NCBI GenBank assembly: GCA_910577015.1
Contig: CAJTKU010000006.1
Coordinates: 62,001 to 126,000 of the forward strand
DNA: 64,000 bases
Origin: an uncultured Lachnospiraceae bacterium
GTDB taxonomy: Bacteria; Bacillota; Clostridia; Lachnospirales; Lachnospiraceae
Reading direction: 5' to 3'
Part shown: in pieces, positions 17,805 through 25,183 of the stretch
Layout of the letters: every line of letters starts with the position of its first letter
Numbering within the stretch: the first letter of the stretch is position 1
Made by a program: the position numbers and the translations under genes
The notes under the pieces: generated by a model
Told to the model about the DNA's origin: nothing
The model's input: the letters and a program-made list of their open reading frames with translations, nothing else
Databases searched by the model: none

Positions 17805-17984
17805 AAATGAGATAGATTCTTTCTGCCTTTTCTCGAAATTTCATCTTTGCCTTCAAATATGATTACAGATTGTGATTTGAAGATTATGAATTTATTCTTC
17901 TGTTGGTATATTCTGTTTTATCGTTTATAAACTTTTCCATTCATCTTTTAATAACAAAACAAGCTGCCTGTAAGGAGGAAGCAT

Positions 17985-18506
17985 ATGAAAACAATAGTCA
18001 TTTATAATTCACAGACAGGTTTTACAAAGAGATATGCGGAATGGATAGCAAAAGCAGCGGAAGCGGACTGTTATGCATTGGCAGATGCCAAAAAGAAAAA
18101 CCTGGATGAATATGAAGCCATTATTTTCGGGGGATGGGCGTGCGCGGGCGGCATCAGCAAAATAAGCTGGTTTAAAAGCAATATGGAGAAATGGGCAGGT
18201 AAGAAGCTGATTGTATTCTGTGTCGGCGGAAGTCCGATAGAAAATCCGGAAATTGAGACAGGCCTGAGAAAGAATTTTAAGGAATCAGAATGGGAAAAAG
18301 TCAGCGTATTTTACTGCCCGGGCGGGTTTTGCTATGAAAAAATGTCAGCTTCGTCAAAACTGATGATGAAAATGTTTATTAAGGCGCTGAAGGCAAAAAA
18401 GGACAAAACCAAAGAAGAACAGGAAATGATAGAAATGATTTCCCATTCTTATGATATATCGGATGAAAAGTACATTGAACCGATTCTGGAATGTCTGCAA
18501 AAATAG
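17985..18506 (+). CDS. Flavodoxin-domain protein
   Basis: 173 residues. The N-terminal IVIYNSQTGFTKRYAEWIA is an FMN phosphate-binding loop of flavodoxins, and IIFGGWACAGGISK gives the second FMN loop. It resembles protoporphyrinogen-oxidase-like or menaquinone-linked flavodoxins. It acts in the cytoplasm as an electron carrier or small redox enzyme. Start ATG follows AAGGAGGAA. The next gene follows 19 bases later, so they probably form one transcript. Confidence 0.85.
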   Translation: MKTIVIYNSQTGFTKRYAEWIAKAAEADCYALADAKKKNLDEYEAIIFGGWACAGGISKISWFKSNMEKWAGKKLIVFCVGGSPIENPEIETGLRKNFKESEWEKVSVFYCPGGFCYEKMSASSKLMMKMFIKALKAKKDKTKEEQEMIEMISHSYDISDEKYIEPILECLQK

Positions 18507-18525
18507 TTTTAGCGGGAGAAGAGGC

Positions 18526-18984
18526 ATGGAATATATAACGGCAGTTCCTGAAATGGCGGACGCCATATACAATATTTTACATACAACCATTGAGACAGTA
18601 TATCCAAAATATTATCCGAAGGAAGTGGTGGATTTCTTCTGCCGTCATCATAGCAAGGAGCATGTCCTGGAAGGGATAGCGTCTCAAAATATGGGGGTTC
18701 TGACGGACGGTGATGTCATCTTGGGAACAGGCTGTTTTGCCGGAAACCATATCACAGGGGTGTATGTGCTGCCGGATTACCAGAAACAAGGCTGCGGTTC
18801 ACGGATTATGGACTGTTTGGAAGAGGAAATCAGGAAAAAACATGATGCGTCTGTTCTGGACGCTTCCCTTCCGGCGGTATTCTTTTATGAAAACAGGGGG
18901 TATAAAACGGTAGGCCACGGCGTGTATGAACTGGACAACGGCGTGAAGCTGGTTTATGAAATTATGGAGAAAAAACAGAAATAA
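18526..18984 (+). CDS. GNAT-family N-acetyltransferase
   Basis: 152 residues. ITGVYVLPDYQKQGCGSRIMDCLE is motif A, which binds acetyl-CoA (Q/R-x-x-G-x-G/S), and AVFFYENRGYKTVGHGVYEL is motif B. The acceptor is unknown. ATG at 18526 is preceded by GGGAGAAG. It sits in a short run with the flavodoxin gene and a small membrane protein gene. Confidence 0.85.
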   Translation: MEYITAVPEMADAIYNILHTTIETVYPKYYPKEVVDFFCRHHSKEHVLEGIASQNMGVLTDGDVILGTGCFAGNHITGVYVLPDYQKQGCGSRIMDCLEEEIRKKHDASVLDASLPAVFFYENRGYKTVGHGVYELDNGVKLVYEIMEKKQK

Positions 18985-19003
18985 AAGGAAAAGAGGGAGT
19001 TAT

Positions 19004-19237
19004 ATGAAAAAGAAAGTGATTGTCTTCCTATGCATCGTCCTTGCGGTTATACTGCTGTTTCCCGTAAAGCTGCTGTATAAGGATGGGGGAACGGTGGAAT
19101 ACAAGGCTATTTTGTACAGCGTTAAGGATGTGCATTGTCTCAATTTTGGCGAGGACGATGAAGAACCGTACTTGGATGGGTGGGTTATTAAAATCCTCGG
19201 ATTTACGGTATATGACAGCGTTCCTTGGCATAATTGA
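19004..19237 (+). CDS. Small single-span membrane or secreted protein
   Basis: 77 residues. The N-terminal KKKVIVFLCIVLAVILLFPVKLL is a signal anchor, and the rest is a short exposed domain. Function unknown. It begins 20 bases after the GNAT gene, with GAGGGAG before the ATG. It is the last host gene before the prophage; its stop lies 3 bases before the left copy of the 15-bp direct repeat. Confidence 0.65.
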   Translation: MKKKVIVFLCIVLAVILLFPVKLLYKDGGTVEYKAILYSVKDVHCLNFGEDDEEPYLDGWVIKILGFTVYDSVPWHN

Positions 19238-19240
19238 TTT

Positions 19241-19255
19241 TCCTGATTGATTTTT
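19241..19255. repeat. Left copy of 15-bp direct repeat (candidate attachment or target site)
   Basis: TCCTGATTGATTTTT, 3 bases after the last host stop codon. The identical copy is at 53364-53378. It may be an attachment core or a long target duplication. A hairpin that resembles a host terminator lies inside it, so the true edge could be further right. Confidence 0.45.
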
Positions 19256-19276
19256 GATAAGTTTTAGAATGAAATT

Positions 19277-19312
19277 CGACAAGAGGTTTTAAACCTCTGC
19301 CGGATTTCTTTT
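19277..19312 (+). terminator. Terminator-like hairpin near the left prophage edge
   Basis: CGAC-A-AGAGGTTT-T-AAACCTCT-G-CCG followed a few bases later by a run of six T. It could end the transcript of the host small-membrane-protein gene, or insulate the prophage. Confidence 0.5.
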
Positions 19313-19339
19313 TTATTGAAATAGCAGAGAAAAAAGAAG

Positions 19340-19379
19340 AGCGTGCAGAGTGTAGAAACTCTGACACGCTTATTTTTTT
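19340..19379 (+). terminator. Rho-independent terminator before the first phage gene
   Basis: AGCGTG-c-AGAGT (19340-19351) pairs with ACTCT-ga-CACGCT (19358-19370), followed by TATTTTTTT. It would block read-through from host genes into the phage early region. Confidence 0.75.
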
Positions 19380-19402
19380 GCAACGAAAGAGAGGTAAACA
19401 GA

Positions 19403-20050
19403 ATGGAAAGAGTGACATTAAAAGAGTATGAGGCAGCAAAGGCAGCAGTATTGTACGGAAAAGAGTATAAAGAAAATTCTGAAATGGAAAATAACGTAAT
19501 TCATAAGCAGTATGTGTGTAAGGACGGCAGCGGGGTATTTTATGAGAGGACAGAGAACGGCGTAACAGAGTTTTGGAGTACGGAACACAGCAAAAGCCGC
19601 TTGTATGTTGACAAGGTAGAGAATAAGCCAGCACATGAGGAAAAGGAAGAGCTTAGCGAGAGCCGCCAGAAAGCAATTAAGAGAATGTATAAGCTGGTTT
19701 ACTGGTTTGCTGATGAAATGCTTAAGGAAGAGGACGCAGAGAAAAGAGAGGCGGCAGAGTTTGAGAGGCAGTGCAAAGAAGAGCCAGACAAGCTGCAATT
19801 TAGAGTAAGCGCCCACGATAATAACGCAAGGGTAATGAAAGACTGCATGAGAGAGGCACGGGACGCAGCAGAGTTTTTAAGGAATAGAGAGAACGATATA
19901 GAGGAATGGCAGATAGCGGGCATAAATGCAATGTGCGACCAGTGCAACGTAGAAAAGGTTATACCGTATGATTTGCCGACAGCGATAAAAGGGCTTTTAT
20001 GTATGCACATTCTTTGTAAGCCTCTTTGCATAGAGGCAGTAACAAAATAA
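19403..20050 (+). CDS. Phage early protein of unknown function
   Basis: 215 residues, rich in Glu, Lys and Ala; the middle is predicted helical (ESRQKAIKRMYKLVYWFADEMLKEEDAEKREAAEFERQ). No family recognised. ATG 19403 with GAGAGGTAAA upstream. First gene of the prophage, read away from the left terminator; a hairpin with a GAAA loop (20056-20073) follows its stop. Confidence 0.7.
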   Translation: MERVTLKEYEAAKAAVLYGKEYKENSEMENNVIHKQYVCKDGSGVFYERTENGVTEFWSTEHSKSRLYVDKVENKPAHEEKEELSESRQKAIKRMYKLVYWFADEMLKEEDAEKREAAEFERQCKEEPDKLQFRVSAHDNNARVMKDCMREARDAAEFLRNRENDIEEWQIAGINAMCDQCNVEKVIPYDLPTAIKGLLCMHILCKPLCIEAVTK

Positions 20051-20055
20051 GACAA

Positions 20056-20073
20056 AGGGCGGCGAAAGCCGCC
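20056..20073 (+). other. GC-rich hairpin with GAAA tetraloop
   Basis: GGGCGGC-GAAA-GCCGCCC between two early phage genes, followed by AAGGAGCGG for the next gene. There is no T-tract, so an mRNA processing or translation-related hairpin is more likely than a terminator. Confidence 0.5.
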
Positions 20074-20096
20074 CACATAGAAAGGAGCGGGAAACA

Positions 20097-20288
20097 ATGG
20101 CAAGGAGATACAAGAGATTGCGCTATGAGGACAGACGGACAATAGAAAAGATGCTTAAGGCAGGCGACAGCATAGTAGAGATTGCGGCAGCAGTAGGAAC
20201 ACACAGAGATACGATTTATAAAGAAATTGAGCGCAGCGGCACGGATAAGCTGACATATACAGCCGACGTAGCGCAGGCGACATTATAA
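20097..20288 (+). CDS. Stand-alone IS30-type helix-turn-helix protein
   Basis: 63 residues. LRYEDRRTIEKMLKAGDSIVEIAAAVGTHRDTIYKEIERSG aligns with the N-terminal HTH of the IS30-family transposase at the other prophage end (ADRIKIEALLKEGLSKAKIAAHLGVHRSTIYNELKRGE). There is no catalytic domain. It is probably a DNA-binding regulator that might compete for transposase sites or control early genes. ATG 20097 with AAGGAGCGG upstream. Confidence 0.7.
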   Translation: MARRYKRLRYEDRRTIEKMLKAGDSIVEIAAAVGTHRDTIYKEIERSGTDKLTYTADVAQATL

Positions 20289-20353
20289 ACCCTCATTGAC
20301 GGCTACGAGCTTATACCAGCTGCTTTTTTCTCATAAAGAAAGCGAGTGGAAAT

Positions 20354-20539
20354 ATGTACACATGGAAAAACGGGAACTATCAGCACGTAGGCGCAAACAT
20401 TCAGAAGAGCATAAAAATTGACGCTGAAACACTGGAAATCATAGAGGCTGTAGCGGGGCGCAGCTTTTCTGACAAAGTGCGGAACATGGCGGCAGAGTAT
20501 GTACGGCTAAAGTGTGACGAGCTGGCGTCTAAAAAGTAA
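20354..20539 (+). CDS. Small ribbon-helix-helix-like phage protein
   Basis: 61 residues. IQKSIKIDAETLEIIEAVAGRSFSDKVRNMAAEYVRLK reads as a beta strand followed by two helices, the plan of Arc/MetJ-type repressors. Likely DNA-binding. ATG 20354 follows GAGTGGA. Between the IS30-type HTH gene and the replication block, so it may regulate early transcription. Assignment from secondary-structure pattern only. Confidence 0.55.
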   Translation: MYTWKNGNYQHVGANIQKSIKIDAETLEIIEAVAGRSFSDKVRNMAAEYVRLKCDELASKK

Positions 20540-20586
20540 TACCTATTCAGGATTAAGCAATACTTTTGCGAAAGCGAGGGCAGCAC

Positions 20587-20862
20587 ATGGAAGAGAACGA
20601 CGAGCAGCGCAGGGAGCTTATACACAAATTCTACCAGATTTACAGACCGATACAGAAGAGCTGCGGATTAAGGGAACATAGCCATTTTGATATATACGGC
20701 AATAACCTTATTGAAATCTGGGAGTATAAGGGCGAAAGAAAAGGGCGTTGTATCTGCAAAGTGAAAGAGGATACAGAAATAGCCTGCTACCAGCGGGCAA
20801 TAGAAATGCTGGAAAATTACAGCGGAAAGGAAACAGTAAAGCATGAAAAAAGAGCAGGATAA
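20587..20862 (+). CDS. Hypothetical phage protein upstream of SSB
   Basis: 91 residues, no family recognised. Contains an aromatic/basic core (NNLIEIWEYKGERKGRCICKV) and ends in a basic tail. The gene overlaps the SSB gene start by 20 bases, so the two are probably translated in a coupled way. Confidence 0.6.
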   Translation: MEENDEQRRELIHKFYQIYRPIQKSCGLREHSHFDIYGNNLIEIWEYKGERKGRCICKVKEDTEIACYQRAIEMLENYSGKETVKHEKRAG

Positions 20863-21577
20863 AAAGCCAGACTTTTTACGGGACATTAACACGGGGATTA
20901 TGGAAGATTTGACAGCAGGCGGCATCAAGGACAATGCAGCAGGACTGGCAGGGGAGCTGAAAGAGATTGAAGAGGTTACGGAGCTTTGCGGGCTGCGTTT
21001 TAACGGCTATCTGGCAAAAATTGAAACGCCACGCCCACGGGGAACGCTGGACGAGGTTATAGTAGCCTTTACGGACGGAAAAGTAGACGTAGGGCAGCAG
21101 AGGGACGGGCGACCGCTTAAAGAGTTTATGACAGCAGGCAGCAAGGTTTTAGTATCTGGCAAGGTACAGACGCTTAAGGACTTTGAGAGCGGTAAAGTGC
21201 TGGTATTCATTCTGGCAGACTTTCTGGCAATGGTTAAAAATCCTATGATGCAGGACGACGTAGCGCTACGTGGCGTTATTGCGCATGAGCCAGTATATAG
21301 GACGACACCGAGAGGCAAGCGTATTACGGATATTTCCGTAATGGTAAAAAACGAGCTGACGGGTAACAAGTGCTTTATTCCCTGCATCTGCTGGCAAGAG
21401 CAGGCAGACGAGGTAGCGGGCTGGCAGCAGGGCGACACGGTAGAACTGCTGGGGAGATACCAGAGCCGCCAGTATGAAAAGGTTATTGATACAGACAGCG
21501 GCAGCAGGGAGCGGCGCACGGCTTATGAAATATCGGTACAGCTGATTAACAGAAAGGAGCGGGCGGCTAATGTGTGA
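20843..21577 (+). CDS. Single-stranded-DNA-binding protein with two OB-fold-like regions
   Basis: 244 residues. The C-terminal half (VALRGVIAHEPVYRTTPRGKRITDISVMVKN...FIPCICWQEQADEVAGWQQGDTVELLGRYQSRQY) is a typical SSB fold. The N-terminal half (LCGLRFNGYLAKIETPRPRGTLDEVIVAFTDG...GSKVLVSGKVQTL) looks like a second, diverged OB fold. It would coat single strands during phage replication. It lacks the acidic C-terminal tip of bacterial SSB. The stop overlaps the next start by 8 bases. Confidence 0.8.
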   Translation: MKKEQDKKPDFLRDINTGIMEDLTAGGIKDNAAGLAGELKEIEEVTELCGLRFNGYLAKIETPRPRGTLDEVIVAFTDGKVDVGQQRDGRPLKEFMTAGSKVLVSGKVQTLKDFESGKVLVFILADFLAMVKNPMMQDDVALRGVIAHEPVYRTTPRGKRITDISVMVKNELTGNKCFIPCICWQEQADEVAGWQQGDTVELLGRYQSRQYEKVIDTDSGSRERRTAYEISVQLINRKERAANV

Positions 21578-21902
21578 ATTTTGCGGCAATGCTGCCTGCA
21601 CGCTGACAAAGCAGCAAGTAGTAGAGCGTGGCGCTATTCTGGAAAGCAACGCATACGGCATTATGAGGCTGGCGACAGAGGAAAGCCCGCAAACATACAG
21701 CTTTAAGGACGTGCCAGCGTTTTACAGCTTAAGTGCGCTGATACCAGACGAGGACGAGGAAAGCCCGCACGCCTATTTACGCTTTGTTTTTGACGAGGAC
21801 GAGGCGGTAGGCGAGTGCTGGGAAGAGCGGGAAGTAGAAAACCCGCTTGCGTGGCAGACAGAGCAGGAATTTATAGAACGATTTGAAAAAGGCGGCGCAT
21901 GA
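21570..21902 (+). CDS. Hypothetical acidic phage protein
   Basis: 110 residues, strongly acidic (PDEDEESP, DEDEAVGECWEEREVE), with a CEFCGNAAC cysteine pair at the N terminus. No family recognised. It overlaps both neighbours by a few bases, inside the replication block. Confidence 0.55.
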   Translation: MCEFCGNAACTLTKQQVVERGAILESNAYGIMRLATEESPQTYSFKDVPAFYSLSALIPDEDEESPHAYLRFVFDEDEAVGECWEEREVENPLAWQTEQEFIERFEKGGA

Positions 21903-22147
21903 CAGACCGTGAAATCTGCCGCAGTTACCATGCCGCACGCCATAAGGCGCAGCAGATACAGATACTTGCAGAGCTGAACGACATAGACAGCCTGGAAATA
22001 ATCAAGGCTTTAGTGCGTGGCGGGGAGAGGCTGCCAGACAGCACGGTAAACAAGCTGTATAAGCGGCTTGACAAGCTGGAAATGGAGATAAGGGAAAGGG
22101 AGCGGGAGTATAAGGCGATTGCGGCGGCACTGAAAGGAGAGGAATAG
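21899..22147 (+). CDS. Small helical phage protein
   Basis: 82 residues, almost all helix, with a C-terminal coiled coil (VNKLYKRLDKLEMEIREREREYKAIAAALK). ATGA overlap with the previous gene. No known family. Confidence 0.55.
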   Translation: MTDREICRSYHAARHKAQQIQILAELNDIDSLEIIKALVRGGERLPDSTVNKLYKRLDKLEMEIREREREYKAIAAALKGEE

Positions 22148-22148
22148 A

Positions 22149-22469
22149 GTGAGGACAGTATACATATGCAGCCCGTATAGGGCAGCTGACAGCGCCCAGC
22201 TGGATAGAAACATAGATTATGCGCAGGCGCTTACAAAGCAGGCGATAGAGGCGGGATTAGCGCCGATTACGCCACATTTATATATGACGCAGTGCTTAAA
22301 CGAGGACAAGCCAGAGGAACGGGCGGCAGGCATGGCAGCAGGCTACATACTTGCACAAGCTACCGCTGCCAGCAGCCATACAGAGAGGCTTACAAGTATG
22401 CAGAGAAACATTTTACAAGTGGATAAAGAAAAAAGCCCTCTACGGTACGGGAATACCTTAGAGGGCTAA
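22149..22469 (+). CDS. DUF4406/DUF7768-like protein, C-terminal part replaced
   Basis: 106 residues from a GTG. The first ~60 (VYICSPYRAADSAQLDRNIDYAQAL...PITPHLYMTQCLNED) match nucleoside deoxyribosyltransferase-like phage proteins (DUF4406 type). After AAGMAAG the usual continuation (ECDELWVFG-like) is missing and an unrelated tail ends at a hairpin. It may be a truncated gene. Confidence 0.6.
   Translation: MRTVYICSPYRAADSAQLDRNIDYAQALTKQAIEAGLAPITPHLYMTQCLNEDKPEERAAGMAAGYILAQATAASSHTERLTSMQRNILQVDKEKSPLRYGNTLEG
22434..22467 (-). terminator. Strong hairpin, terminator-like on the minus strand
   Basis: AGCCCTCTA (22434-22442) pairs with TAGAGGGCT (22459-22467), with an inner GGTA/TACC stem. 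On the minus strand it is followed by six T. It overlaps the end of the DUF4406-like gene. Confidence 0.5.
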
Positions 22470-22609
22470 GCTATACAGCTTTTACAACCTAAACCCAGTA
22501 TATCACTGTATGGCGAAAAAATCAAGGAAAATGCGGGCTGCGAGCCTGCTTTAACACTTGATAAAACTATTAGCTTTAGGACAAGGCTACCCAGAAAAGG
22601 AGAAAAAAT

Positions 22610-23377
22610 ATGCCATACGTTGAGAGGATTACAAGGGCGGGTAAAACGATAGAGATAGAGCGTTATTTTACGAGCAGATATAAAAAGCAGGGGATAAAGA
22701 GGGGGGACAAGGTAAAGCCAACCACAGAGCAGCAGGAGAAAATAAACACAAGACAGGCAGAAAGAAAGCTGCGTATTTTGATAAATGCCAACTACGGCTA
22801 TGGCGACTATCATTTAGTGCTGGACTACATACGGAAAAAGGGAGAGCCAGAGAGAACCAGAGAGCAGATGCGGCAGGACATGGATATATTTCTAAGGGAG
22901 TGCAGGAAAGAGTATAAAAAGGCTGGGCTAGAGTTTAAATACATACACGTAATGGAGATAGGCAAGAAAGGTGCAAGGCATCATCACTTAGTCATAAACA
23001 AGATTGATACAGAGATATTGCAGCGCTGCTGGTATAAGGCGTATGAGGGGCATAACAGAATAAAAGTGTTTCCTCTGGACGACAGCGGGAACTATGCGGA
23101 GCTGGCAGCATATTTGATTAAATACACAGACACGCACAGAAAGGCAGAGGACGGGGCGCTACAAGGCAAGCGCTGGAACTGTAGCAGGAATTTAGTAAGA
23201 CCAGAGCCAGAGATACGGATAATTTCAAGCCGTGAATGGTTTAAGGCAGAGGCAAGACCGATAAAGGGCTACTACGTAGACAAGGACAGCGTAAGCAAGG
23301 GGGTACACAGCCCAGAGTATTACGGCTATGGGTATTTCAGATACACGCTTGTAAAACTGGCAGGAGAGGGGGGATAA
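22610..23377 (+). CDS. Putative HUH-type replication initiator
   Basis: 255 residues. KKGARHHHLVI (H124-H126) resembles the metal-binding HUH motif of rolling-circle initiators, with the hydrophobic position altered. Downstream AAYLIKYTDTH offers Y168 and Y172 as nicking tyrosines spaced i/i+4. Upstream FKYIHVMEIG suits motif 1. If correct, the phage starts DNA synthesis by nicking a double-strand origin, as P2 protein A does. It is preceded by a 140-base gap that could hold the origin. No helicase domain is fused. Confidence 0.6.
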   Translation: MPYVERITRAGKTIEIERYFTSRYKKQGIKRGDKVKPTTEQQEKINTRQAERKLRILINANYGYGDYHLVLDYIRKKGEPERTREQMRQDMDIFLRECRKEYKKAGLEFKYIHVMEIGKKGARHHHLVINKIDTEILQRCWYKAYEGHNRIKVFPLDDSGNYAELAAYLIKYTDTHRKAEDGALQGKRWNCSRNLVRPEPEIRIISSREWFKAEARPIKGYYVDKDSVSKGVHSPEYYGYGYFRYTLVKLAGEGG

Positions 23378-23378
23378 G

Positions 23379-23543
23379 ATGCAGGCAGTAAAGGTTATAA
23401 GGATTGCGGCAGCAGTCATAGGGGCAGGGCTTTTGAGTGCAGGACTGGCGGCAGCAGGCGCACTGGCAGTAGCCATACAGCACGCCAGCGAGGATATGAG
23501 GAACTGGGAGCGCTGGAACGATAACGACGACAGAGGGGTATAA
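23379..23543 (+). CDS. Tiny single-span membrane protein
   Basis: 54 residues: a hydrophobic Ala/Gly-rich span (AAAVIGAGLLSAGLAAAGALAVA) and a charged C-terminal tail (EDMRNWERWNDNDD). It starts right after the previous stop, with GGAGAGGGGG as ribosome site. Function unknown. Confidence 0.55.
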   Translation: MQAVKVIRIAAAVIGAGLLSAGLAAAGALAVAIQHASEDMRNWERWNDNDDRGV

Positions 23544-23547
23544 GGGA

Positions 23548-24192
23548 ATGAGGCAGAGGCTTAAGTATTGGCTATTCCAGAGAGGCAAGAACTGTAAGCA
23601 CTGCTGTCTATGGTGTGAGTATTTCAGCATATGCAGCGGACAGATAGAGCAGGAGCGGCAGACATATAAAGCGAGGCTGCCAGACGGCAGAGGAATAGCC
23701 ATAAAAACAGTGCCAGAAAGAGAGCGGCAGATACAGCGCCGCATACTGAAAAAATATGCACGGAAAGGAGAGAGCGGGAGAATGAGAAACTTTAGGCTGG
23801 ACGACGAAAGCGGGCATCAAGAGGCGCTATTTAGCTGGGCTGCATATCAGCTGGGACGTATGCCAGAGTTAGAGTATCTGCATCATGTACCAAACGGCGG
23901 CAAAAGGGACAAGGCGACAGCTACGGCGCTTAAGAGGCAGGGCGTTAAAGCGGGAGTGCCAGACGTTGTGCTGCCAGCAGTACGGGCAGGATACCACGGA
24001 CTATACATAGAGCTTAAGGCTGGAAAGAATACCACAACGGACAATCAGAAACGCTGGTTAGAGTATCTGCGGCAGCAGGGATATTATACGGCAGTGTGCT
24101 ATAGCTGGCAGCTGGCAGCAGAACTGATAGAGCGGTATTTACTGCGCCCAGAAGAGCTTACACAAGAGCAGAAAACAATTACAATGCGCTAG
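23548..24192 (+). CDS. VRR-NUC-domain nuclease with Cys-rich N-terminal extension
   Basis: 214 residues. The first ~75 are basic and cysteine-rich (CKHCCLWCEYFSIC). From residue 79 a VRR-NUC fold follows: NGGKRDKATATALKRQGVKAGVPDVVLP and GLYIELKAGKNTTTDNQKRWLEYLRQQGYYTAVCYSW, with PD and ExK catalytic residues. Such enzymes resolve or trim DNA in phage replication. An internal ATG at residue 79 has its own AAGGAGAG, so a separate nuclease-only product may be made. Confidence 0.85.
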   Translation: MRQRLKYWLFQRGKNCKHCCLWCEYFSICSGQIEQERQTYKARLPDGRGIAIKTVPERERQIQRRILKKYARKGESGRMRNFRLDDESGHQEALFSWAAYQLGRMPELEYLHHVPNGGKRDKATATALKRQGVKAGVPDVVLPAVRAGYHGLYIELKAGKNTTTDNQKRWLEYLRQQGYYTAVCYSWQLAAELIERYLLRPEELTQEQKTITMR

Positions 24193-24218
24193 AGGCGGCG
24201 CAGAAAGAGAGGCAAAGA

Positions 24219-24971
24219 ATGAAAACAATAAGCATTTTGAACTTAAAGGGCGGCGTGGCAAAGACCTTTACAGCGGCAAACATGGCGTATGAGCTTTACC
24301 GCAGGGGCTATAAAGTCCTGCTGCTGGATAATGACAAGCAGGGTAACTTAAGCAAGGCATACGGCAGATACGACGCAGAGAGCGTAGCGCCGATAACAAA
24401 GCTGCTTAGCGGGAAATGGAAAAACCCAGAGGAAATAATACAGCATACGGAGTATGAGGGCATAGACATTATCACGGCGAATATGTCACTTTTCGGCGCT
24501 ACATGGAATTTAACCAAAGAGGAAAACGAGAACCAGACGGAGCGGTATAGCGCCTGCAAGTTATGGCACTATGATTACTGCATCATAGATAACCCGCCAG
24601 ACATAGGGCTTAACGTGACAAATGCGTTGGCAATAACGGACGAGGTTATAGTACCCGTAAAGCTGGATAATTACGCTTTAGAAGGGCTGGACATTGTGGC
24701 AGAGCAGATAGAGGACGTAAAAAAGTATAACCCAGCAATTAAGCTGGCGGGCGTTCTGATTACGTCATACCAGAACACGGACGGGGAGAGCGCAGGTGTG
24801 GAATGGTTACAAGAGCAGGGAGTATATAACATTCTGGGGATTGTAAGGTATTCCAAGAAAGTAGCGGAAAGCTCTTTTCTGCAAAAGCCTATTTATGAGT
24901 ACAGCCCGTGCTGCGGGGCGGCGCAGGGGTACAAGAAATTTGTAACGGCATATACGGGGAAAGCGAGGTAA
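24219..24971 (+). CDS. parA: ParA-family ATPase
   Basis: 250 residues. The deviant Walker A motif KGGVAKT (residues 10-16), DNDKQGN and YCIIDNPPDIG are those of ParA partition ATPases. With the ParB-like gene two genes on it should segregate a plasmid-like phage form, or position phage DNA. The Asp-Asn pair (LLDNDKQ) and IIDNPP deviate slightly from LLDxDPQ and DxPP. Confidence 0.85.
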   Translation: MKTISILNLKGGVAKTFTAANMAYELYRRGYKVLLLDNDKQGNLSKAYGRYDAESVAPITKLLSGKWKNPEEIIQHTEYEGIDIITANMSLFGATWNLTKEENENQTERYSACKLWHYDYCIIDNPPDIGLNVTNALAITDEVIVPVKLDNYALEGLDIVAEQIEDVKKYNPAIKLAGVLITSYQNTDGESAGVEWLQEQGVYNILGIVRYSKKVAESSFLQKPIYEYSPCCGAAQGYKKFVTAYTGKAR

Positions 24972-24974
24972 GGC

Positions 24975-25178
24975 ATGGCACATAAAGAGAGCTATTGCGC
25001 TTATTGGCATTGCAGCAGAAACGGCGGTACTACGTGCTGGAACTGGGGCGGCAAATTTGCTGGGCGTGCCTGCCCGCAAAGCGACGCTTGCGAGCATTGG
25101 AGAACTTGCGAAATGTGCAACGGAGTAATGGGAAAGTGCAAACAAAAGATTGAGATAGAGAGGCAGAAAGCGAGGTAA
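24975..25178 (+). CDS. Small cysteine-rich protein between parA and parB
   Basis: 67 residues with eight Cys in the pattern CAYWHC...CWNWGG...CPQSDACEHWRTCEMCNGVMGKC, consistent with a zinc-binding fold. It is spaced 3 and 5 bases from its neighbours. The ParB-like protein has its own related Cys cluster, so the two may be functionally linked. Confidence 0.6.
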   Translation: MAHKESYCAYWHCSRNGGTTCWNWGGKFAGRACPQSDACEHWRTCEMCNGVMGKCKQKIEIERQKAR

Positions 25179-25183
25179 AGAAT

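Noticed and set aside
22434..22467. Hairpin as plus-strand terminator of the early operon
   Set aside because: No T-tract on the plus strand; the T-run is on the opposite side.
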